Source of the DNA: Strigomonas culicis
Taxonomy: Eukaryota > Euglenozoa > Kinetoplastea > Trypanosomatida > Trypanosomatidae
DNA: 14,307 nt
Reading direction: 5' to 3'
Assembly (NCBI GenBank): GCA_000482145.1
Contig: AUXH01000498.1
Span: 1-14,307 of the forward strand
Each line of letters starts with the position of its first letter. The stretch's first letter is position 1. A program made the position numbers and the translations under genes. The notes beneath the pieces were generated by a model that was given only the letters and a program-made list of their open reading frames with translations, searched no databases and was not told the DNA's origin. Below are positions 1-5,852 of the stretch, in pieces.

Positions 1-257
1 AAAACTACAAAAAGGAAGAGAACACTACTAATTGTCTCTTTTTGTTTGTATGTGTTTGTTACAATATATATATATATATGCAGTCTTTCCAGAGGGTAGA
101 GACAGCCACAGCGCTCCCTTCCTTCTCTTTGACTAAGGACATAACAGTCATCACTAAAGACAACTAGATACGTTAGGATACTCTTTTTTTTTTCTTTGGC
201 GGGGGTAGAGTGAATCCAATTGGTTTGACAAGTTCAAAGAGGATCTATGAGTTACCT
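1..257 (-). other. 3' flank of the long M32 gene
   Basis: This holds the 3' UTR of the long M32 gene and no gene. A TA run lies at 66-79 and a T-run at 184-193. It shows no similarity to the sequence following the stop codon of the other M32 gene. Confidence 0.75.
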
Positions 258-719
258 CTAGTCCTCGCGGCGGAGGTACCGCCGCTCGAGGTGCTCGCGG
301 AAGTACTTGGGGTTTAGCTTCTCCCCCGTCGCGCGCCGCATCAGATCCTCCGTTTCGTACAGACAGCCCTGGTCCCAGATCTTCGCCTTCTGCTGCGCGA
401 AGATGGGCGCCAGCTCGCCCGCCGCGATGCAGCGCGCCACCTCCGCCTCGCCCAGCTCCCGCCGGATCGTCGCCATCAGCTGCGCCGCGAACATGGAGCC
501 CAGCGTGTACGTCGGGAAGTAGCCGAAGAAGCCCTGCGACCAGTGCATGTCCTGGAGACAGCCGAGATCGTCGCGGTCGCCGGGGTCGAGGCCCAGGTAC
601 TGCTTCATCTTTTCGTTCCACACGCGCGGCACGTCCTCCGCCTCCATCGTGCCCTCCACCAGCGCGCGCTCTATTTCGTAGCGCAGGATGATGTGTAGCG
701 GGTAGCACACCTCGTCCGC
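258..719 (-). repeat. Near-identical duplicated tract, copy A (3' end of the long M32 gene)
   Basis: These 462 bp match 3905-4366 with 11 mismatches counted by eye (about 97.6% identity) and no gaps. The tract begins exactly at the stop codon; the 20 bases beyond the stop match at chance level. Just past its other end, positions 720-779 match the paralogue at only about 67%. Eight of the 11 mismatches fall between 529 and 546. A GC-rich 7-bp inverted repeat (267-273 with 279-285) lies just inside the stop-codon boundary in both copies. Interpretation: a gene-conversion tract. Confidence 0.93.
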
Positions 720-1705
720 CTCCAGCCGGATGAGGCCCGGCTCCACCCGCTGATGCAAGTAGCGCACCTTCTCCTCGCGGCCGAAGGCCTCCCGCAGCGT
801 GTCCTGCTCCGCTGCGCCCTCCACTCCCGGCGCACGGCCGGGCTCCGGTGGCGCCGCCGCGTAGTGGCGCAGCAGGTGGGGCTGGATGTAGGCCGCGAAG
901 GCGCCGCTGCGGCCGACCATCACCTCCAAAAAGCGGGACTGGGTTTCGTGCATCATGAGGGAGCGCGCGTGGCAGACCGGCTGGCCGAGCAGCGCGCGCG
1001 GGCCGCAGCACTGCTCGTAGCGACCGTGGCCCGTCTCGTGGATGGTGGCGAAAAGCGTCTTCATGTAGTTGTGCTCGTCATAGTGCGTCGTCACGCGCGC
1101 GTCTGTTTTTTGAAGCGACGTAAACGGGTGCGGGCTGACGTCGAGGCGCCCGGCCTCAAAGTCGTACTCCAACAGCTCCATGCAGTGGCGGTTCAGCGCG
1201 GCCTGCGCCGCCACGGGAATGCACACGTCGCGGAGCCGCTGCACGTAGGCGTACGCGGCCGGCTCCCGCCTCTCCGCCGCCGTCTGCTGCTCGACGATCG
1301 CGGTCAGCAGCTGCGGCAGCCACGCCTTCATCGCGTCGAAAATGGAGTCCACGTCCGCGACAGACATGCCAGGTTCGAACATGTGCAGCAGGCTCTCATA
1401 GATGGGCGCCGGCGACGCGCCGGGCGCCGGCAGCTCGCCCAGCGCCGCACGGTAGCGTTGCTCCGCCGCTGTGCGGCACGCAGCCTCCTCGCGCATGAGG
1501 GCGACCATCTCGCGCAGCTTGGGGAGAAACAGCTGGAAGTTATTCTGCTGGCGGGCCCGGCACCAGTCCACGGTGGCCGCCGCCACCACCCTCGCGCGGC
1601 GCGCGATGAAGGACTCCGACAGCGCCGACTCCGCGTAGTACATGCGCTTCATCTCCCGCACGTTGGCGACGTCCGCGGCGGCGAGCTCCGCGTTGCCGGG
1701 GCCGC

Positions 1706-1743
<38 letters not shown>

Positions 1744-1955
1744 ACCTCCGCCTCCGCTCGTGCCAAGAGCGTCTCCACCTCCGGCGCGGTCAAGAGGTCG
1801 TGGATGTACTGCTTCAGCACGCCCACCCCCGCCCCACGCGCGGGAGCGGCCTTGGGCGGCATCATCGCGCGCGAGTCCCACGTCGCCAGGTGCAGCAGGT
1901 TCTGCACGTGGAATACCTTCTCGTAGAGTGCCTTCAGCGCCTCGTACGACTCCAT
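258..1955 (-). CDS. M32 family metallocarboxypeptidase, long paralogue with polyglutamine insert
   Basis: This encodes a zinc carboxypeptidase (peptidase clan MA, family M32) that removes C-terminal residues from peptides; family members in trypanosomatids are generally soluble, and no signal peptide or membrane segment is visible. The 565-residue product carries the M32 signatures in order: HPF (276-278), DARVT (285-289), the zinc motif HETGH (306-310), HETQ (336-339, E337 the likely third zinc ligand), IRxxAD (409-414) and GCLQDMHW (465-472). It is about 60 residues longer than its neighbour paralogue at 3905-5419. The excess lies in a 12-glutamine run (72-83) and in Ala/Pro-rich inserts near 160-180, 226-250 and 366-396. 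The start is the ATG at 1953-1955. The frame stays open upstream, but the only earlier initiator is a non-ATG codon at 2084, and a good splice acceptor at 1986-1987 lies inside that extension. The last 154 codons are almost identical to the other M32 gene. Substrate preference cannot be read from the sequence. Confidence 0.93.
1707..1742 (-). repeat. (CAG)12 microsatellite encoding polyglutamine
   Basis: Twelve uninterrupted CTG units on the plus strand read as CAG on the coding strand and encode glutamines 72-83 of the long M32 carboxypeptidase. The other M32 paralogue has no glutamine run at the matching place, between the N-terminal helices. Because the tract is pure and in frame, its length could vary between strains without breaking the gene. 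Confidence 0.97.
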
Positions 1956-1985
1956 CGTGGCTGCAACGGTATGTGTAAGGGAATG

Positions 1986-1987
1986 CT
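1986..1987 (-). promoter_or_regulatory. Predicted spliced-leader acceptor AG for the long M32 gene
   Basis: On the minus strand, a pyrimidine-rich stretch (2012-2050) is followed by GGGGCAG. Its AG at 1986-1987 is the first AG before the start codon, leaving a 5' UTR of about 30 nt. The site decides the start: any product initiating at 2084 would be spliced away. Only motif and position support this. Confidence 0.55.
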
Positions 1988-2289
1988 GCCCCGATATGAT
2001 GGTGAAACCAAAGATAAGAGAGATGGAAATGGAAGGGAGAAAAAGTATGACTTCCCGTCCATCTGCGTGAACGTGACTTCGCAAAGGAGTAGTTCCAATA
2101 GAATCAGCGGCTACATAGGGGGCATGAACAACAAAGTACCGAGAGTACGCACACCTTGTTTTATCTCCTTCGTTTTTCGTGTTGTTAAGGCGTAAGAAAG
2201 TAGCAAGATAAACGGTATACGTAGGTCTTGCCTCGGTTGCTCGACAAAAAAAAAAAGAAGCATGCGCACCGCATATACGGTGTCTACGC

Positions 2290-2310
2290 GTGTGTGTGTG
2301 TGTGTGTGTG
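2290..2310. repeat. (GT)n dinucleotide microsatellite
   Basis: About ten GT units (CA on the transcribed strand) start 14 nt downstream of the IDH stop codon, so they fall in the IDH 3' UTR. Simple repeats of this kind are common in trypanosomatid spacers. Confidence 0.95.
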
Positions 2311-2324
2311 ATTTTGTGTCCTTC

Positions 2325-2894
2325 TCATAGACCCTGAATAATCGCCTCCGTGAACTCCTCCGTTGTCAGCGACACGCCCTCCGGCATCTGCGAGGCCAAG
2401 TCCGCGGTGGCCCTCCCGCTCAGGAAGAGCCGCTCCATGGCCGGCACGACGCGCGCGCCGACCTCCGGCCACCCCAGGTAGTCGAACAACAGCACGGCGG
2501 AGAGCAGCAGCGATGACGGGTTCGCCTTGTGCTCGCCGACAATGTCCGGCGCGGTGCCGTGCGTCGCCTCGAAGATGGCGTGGCCCGTCTGGTAGTTGAG
2601 GTTCGCCCCCGGCGCGATGCCGATGCCGCCCACCATCGCGGCGAGCTGGTCGGACACGTAGTCCCCGTTGAGGTTCAGCGTCGCGATGACGCTGTAGCTC
2701 CGCGGCCGCAGCAGCGTGTTCTGCAGAAAGGCGTCCGCGATGCAGTCTTGCACGATGAGCTTCTTCGCTGCCCTGGCGGCCGCGAGCGCGTCCTCGGCAG
2801 CCGCCTTGCCCTTCTCCGCCCGCACGGCGTCGTAGCTGAGCATGCTGAAGATCCGGTCTCCGTACTCGCGCTCCGCGAGCGCGTAGCCCCACCG

Positions 2895-2927
<33 letters not shown>

Positions 2928-3590
2928 CCCCTTGTGCACGAGCGTGACGCTCGGCAGGCCGTGCGCCAGTGCGTAGTCGATCGCGGCCCGCACCAGCCGC
3001 TCCGTCCCCTCGACCGACACGGGCTTGATGCCGATGGAGGAGCTGGCGGGGAAACGGATCTTGCTCACGTGCATCTCGGCCTCCAGAAAGGAGATCACCT
3101 TCTGCGCCTCCGGCGTACCCTGCTCCCACTCAATGCCAGCGTAGATGTCCTCCGTGTTCTCGCGAAACACGACCATGTCCACCCACTCCGGGTGGACGAG
3201 GGGGCTGGAGATGCCGCGGAAGCAGCGGACGGGTCGCAGACACACGTAGAGGTCCAGCTGCTGCCGCAGCGCCACGTTGATGGAGCGGATGCCGCCGCCC
3301 ACCGGCGTGCACAAGGGTCCCTTAATGCCCACCAGGTAGTCGCGGAAGGCGTCCATCGTCGCCTCCGGCAGGTACGTGCCGTCGCGCCGAAACGCCTCCT
3401 CGCCGGCGGCCACCGTCATCCACTGCACGCGCCGCCTGCCGCCGTACGCCTTCTCCACCGCGGCGTCCATCACCCTCTGCATGGCTGCGGTGATCTCCTT
3501 GCCAATCCCATCGCCCTCGATGAAAGGGATGATCGGCACGTCGGGGACACGGAGCTTGCCGTCCTGGATGGTAATCTTCTCCCCGAGCAT
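2325..3590 (-). CDS. IDH: Isocitrate dehydrogenase, bacterial (E. coli Icd-like) type, predicted NAD-dependent
   Basis: This enzyme oxidatively decarboxylates isocitrate to 2-oxoglutarate. The 421-residue product aligns almost end to end with E. coli Icd (416 aa): IEGDGIG (24-30), [13 protein letters not shown] (98-110), CLRPVR (117-122), [11 protein letters not shown] (142-152), the catalytic pair Y150 and K220, [12 protein letters not shown] (218-229), metal-binding aspartates D282, D310 and D314, and ATHGTAPD (342-349). S103 equals E. coli S113, the substrate-binding and kinase-regulated serine. The cofactor pocket differs: where E. coli has K344, Y345, V351, Y391 and R395 for NADP, this protein has D349, I350, A356, A396 and S400, a pattern typical of NAD-specific relatives. 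The start at 3588-3590 is fixed by an in-frame TGA eight codons upstream. No mitochondrial presequence is obvious and the C-terminus (QGL) is not a peroxisomal signal. I recall a report of a divergent NAD-specific IDH in Leishmania, and this gene would be its orthologue. Confidence 0.94.
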
Positions 3591-3904
3591 CCGCAGTGGT
3601 ACGATCAGTGTTCACGTATATGCCGTTAAATCGGTTCGTTAAGTGTATGGCTGTTATTACTATTCGTCCTTCTCATTCATTCACAAGAGTGCTATGAACA
3701 CGGAAAAGAAAACGAAGGAGACAGGGTGAGAAGAACAAGACCGTTCAGCGTCAAAAAAGAACGAAGAATCAAAGAAGCCTTCCGGTGAAGAGTCATCCTA
3801 AACAAAAAGAAGCCAATTATCATAGAACATATAAGGAATGTAAGACGGTGTCGTTATAAGTTTCATCCCCTTGACAGCACTAGTGCTTCCCTTGACGACT
3901 TCGT
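3591..3904. other. Intergenic spacer, short M32 gene to IDH
   Basis: No gene is visible in these 314 bp. The part next to 3904 should be the 3' UTR of the M32 gene; it shares nothing with the sequence after the stop codon of the other M32 paralogue. Positions 3700-3741 are purine-rich on the plus strand, giving the pyrimidine tract for IDH trans-splicing. Confidence 0.8.
3692..3693 (-). promoter_or_regulatory. Predicted spliced-leader acceptor AG for IDH
   Basis: On the minus strand a strong pyrimidine tract (3700-3741) is followed by TTCATAG. Its AG is the first one downstream of the tract and would give a 5' UTR of about 101 nt. Called from motif and position only. Confidence 0.55.
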
Positions 3905-4366
3905 CTAGTCCTCGCGGCGGAGGTACCGCCGCTCGAGGTGCTCGCGGAAGTACTTGGGGTTTAGCTTCTCCCCCGTCGCGCGCCGCATCAGATCCTCTGT
4001 CTCGTACAGACAGCCCTGGTCCCAGATCTTCGCCTTCTGCTGCGCGAAGATGGGCGCCAGCTCGCCCGCCGCGATGCAGCGCGCCACCTCCGCCTCGCCC
4101 AGCTCCCGCCGGATCGTCGCCATCAGCTGCGCCGCGAACATGGAGCCCAGCGTGTACGTCGGGAAGTAGCCGAAGGCACCGCCGGACCAGTGGATGTCCT
4201 GGAGACAGCCGAGATCGTCGCGGTCGCCGGGGTCGAGGCCCAGGTACTGCTTCATCTTTTCGTTCCACACGCGCGGCACGTCCTCCGCCTCCATCGTGCC
4301 CTCCACCAGCGCGCGCTCCATTTCGTAGCGCAGGATGATGTGTAGCGGGTAGCACACCTCGTCCGC
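3905..4366 (-). repeat. Near-identical duplicated tract, copy B (3' end of the short M32 gene)
   Basis: This is the partner of 258-719, offset by 3647 bp, with 11 mismatches in 462 bp. Four amino-acid differences result: M368 versus I428, I410 versus M470, G414 versus Q474 and A416 versus F476 (this gene versus the long paralogue). The other mismatches are synonymous. The tract stops at the stop codon on one side and at position 4366 on the other. Confidence 0.93.
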
Positions 4367-5419
4367 GTTCACCCGGATGAAGCCCGGGTCGACCGTCTGC
4401 ATCAGCCGCTTCACGTTCTCCTCGCTCGCGAAGGCGGGCTGCTCCCCAATGTACTGCCGCAGAAGCGGCGTCAGGAAGGCCATGAAGGCGCCGCTGCGCG
4501 CGACCTGCTTCTCCGCGAAGAGCGACTGGCTCTCGTGCACGCCGAGGGAGCGCGCGTTGCAGACGGGCTGGCCGAGGAAGTCGCGCGGCCCACAGTTCTG
4601 CTCGTACTTGGCGTGCCCCGTCTCGTGGATCACCGCGTAGAGCGACTGCTCGAGGTTGTTCACGTTGTAGTTCGTCGTGATGCGGACGTCCTCCTTCGTC
4701 ATGCCGGTGAAGGGGTGCGGGCTGACGTCGAGCCGGCCGGCCTCGAGGTCGAACTGCCACACCTTCATGAAGTGCTCGCACAGCGCCTGCTGCTTCGCCT
4801 GCGGCACCGGCGTCTCGACTGGCACGACGGGCGGCAGCGTCGCCTGCTTCTTTAGGATCTCCTGCAGCAGCGCGGGGAGCCACGTGAGGACGTCGCGGAA
4901 CAGGTCGTCCAGGTCCTGTAGCCGCATGCCAGGCTCGAACACGTCGAGCAGCGACTCGTAGATGGAGAGGTCGCTGCCGACGCTGCGGTAGCGGCCCTCC
5001 TCCCGCGCCACCTCCACCAGCTCCTTCAGGACGGGGAGGTAGGTCGCGAAGGTGTTCGCCTGGCGGCTCTGCGCCCACACCACCTGCGCCTTCGTCGTCA
5101 GCCGCGACTTGCGCTCGACAAAGTCGTCCGGCAGCAGGCTCTCCGACTGCTGCAGCCGCTTCATCTCGCGCAGGTTCGCGCGCTGCGCGTCCGAGGCGAG
5201 CGCGCCCGCGTCCCTCTCCGCCTCGGCAATGAGCGACTTCACCTTGTCGGACGTTATGAGCTCATGGGCGTACTTCTCGAGCTCCGCCATGGCCTCGCCG
5301 CGCGCGTCGGCGCCCTTGGGCGGCATGTTTACCTGCGCGTCCCACCCGGCGAGCGCAATCAGGTGGTTGAAGCGATAAATGCGGGCGCATATGGCCTCCA
5401 GCTGTGCATAGGGCAGCAT
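3905..5419 (-). CDS. M32 family metallocarboxypeptidase, standard-length paralogue
   Basis: This is a zinc carboxypeptidase of family M32 (thermostable carboxypeptidase Taq type), releasing C-terminal amino acids from peptides. Its 504 residues match the usual length of the trypanosomatid enzymes. All family signatures are present: HPF (235-237), DVRIT (244-248), HETGH (265-269; H265 and H269 bind zinc, E266 is the catalytic base), HESQ (295-298, E296 the third ligand), IRxxAD (348-353) and GCLQDIHW (404-411). There is no signal peptide, membrane helix or peroxisomal C-terminus (it ends RRED), so a cytosolic site is most likely. The start ATG at 5417-5419 aligns with the start of the long paralogue (both reach a WD...MPPK block near residues 26-35). 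Outside the shared C-terminal tract the two proteins are clearly diverged, so they may have different side-chain preferences, as reported for the two M32 enzymes of Trypanosoma cruzi. Confidence 0.95.
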   Translation of the reverse strand: MLPYAQLEAICARIYRFNHLIALAGWDAQVNMPPKGADARGEAMAELEKYAHELITSDKVKSLIAEAERDAGALASDAQRANLREMKRLQQSESLLPDDFVERKSRLTTKAQVVWAQSRQANTFATYLPVLKELVEVAREEGRYRSVGSDLSIYESLLDVFEPGMRLQDLDDLFRDVLTWLPALLQEILKKQATLPPVVPVETPVPQAKQQALCEHFMKVWQFDLEAGRLDVSPHPFTGMTKEDVRITTNYNVNNLEQSLYAVIHETGHAKYEQNCGPRDFLGQPVCNARSLGVHESQSLFAEKQVARSGAFMAFLTPLLRQYIGEQPAFASEENVKRLMQTVDPGFIRVNADEVCYPLHIILRYEMERALVEGTMEAEDVPRVWNEKMKQYLGLDPGDRDDLGCLQDIHWSGGAFGYFPTYTLGSMFAAQLMATIRRELGEAEVARCIAAGELAPIFAQQKAKIWDQGCLYETEDLMRRATGEKLNPKYFREHLERRYLRRED

Positions 5420-5454
5420 GGCAATATTGTGTAGATGGTTAGTGTTCGCTTTCT

Positions 5455-5456
5455 CT
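5455..5456 (-). promoter_or_regulatory. Predicted spliced-leader acceptor AG for the short M32 gene
   Basis: Reading the minus strand, this is the first AG after the pyrimidine-rich stretch at 5466-5497. Further AGs follow immediately, so the exact base is uncertain within a few nucleotides. The 5' UTR would be about 35 nt. Confidence 0.42.
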
Positions 5457-5770
5457 TTTCGTTATGGAATGGGTAAAATGAAGAGAGGCAAAGAAACCGT
5501 CGAATAGAGACACATGCATACACATGTACAACGAATGAACATGGAACCAGACGTTCCTGTGCCCTGCCATCAATACAAAAGGAGAGGAAACAGCGAGAGC
5601 GGTGCCATTTGTATTAAGATTTAGTGTACTTTATAATTATCATCAGTTAATACAATTAAGCGAACCATCGTTAGATATCATTAGCATTTACAGATTAAGG
5701 ATTATGTATGAACTAATCAAATGAGGGAAAAAAAAAAGAAACAAATGCGAAAAACAATCAAAAGTGAAAA

Positions 5771-5816
5771 CCAGAGAGGCGCAACAGACCAAAGAAAGAG
5801 AGGCATGCGCCTCTGG
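5771..5816 (-). other. Hairpin with two mutually exclusive pairings in the RRP12-like 3' UTR
   Basis: The plus-strand segment 5771-5783 (CCAGAGAGGCGCA) pairs with 5806-5816 (TGCGCCTCTGG) through 11 bp with a 2-nt bulge. The same right arm can instead pair locally, 5799-5804 (AGAGGC) with 5809-5814 (GCCTCT) around a 4-nt loop. The element starts 37 nt after the stop codon. No function is known. Confidence 0.5.
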
Positions 5817-5852
5817 AGTGAAGAGGGGGGGGGACTGCCCCACACACGCCGA

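Larger units (their letters stand above)
1956..2324. other. Intergenic spacer, IDH to long M32 gene
   Basis: This 369-bp spacer has no credible gene. On the minus strand it should hold the 3' UTR and poly(A) site of IDH and then the trans-splicing signals of the long M32 gene. It contains a (GT)n run at 2290-2310 beside the IDH stop codon, a poly(A) run near 2247-2257, and a purine-rich plus strand at about 2012-2050 that is the pyrimidine tract on the transcribed strand. Confidence 0.8.
5420..5852. other. Intergenic spacer, RRP12-like gene to short M32 gene
   Basis: These 433 bp hold no credible gene. Near 5852 lies the 3' UTR of the RRP12-like gene, with a G-run at 5825-5833 and two overlapping hairpins at 5771-5816. 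The stretch 5625-5720 is AT-rich. Positions 5466-5497 are purine-rich on the plus strand and are the likely pyrimidine tract for the M32 gene. Confidence 0.8.

Noticed and set aside
154..1011. A 285-codon minus-strand frame in the long M32 gene and its shadow in the short gene (3798-5078)
   Set aside because: Both are out-of-frame readings of the M32 genes; the true frame carries all catalytic motifs.
1956..2084. A 43-codon N-terminal extension of the long M32 enzyme with a hydrophobic stretch resembling a signal peptide
   Set aside because: It would start at a TTG, has no ATG, contains the likely splice acceptor at 1986-1987, and has no counterpart in the paralogue.
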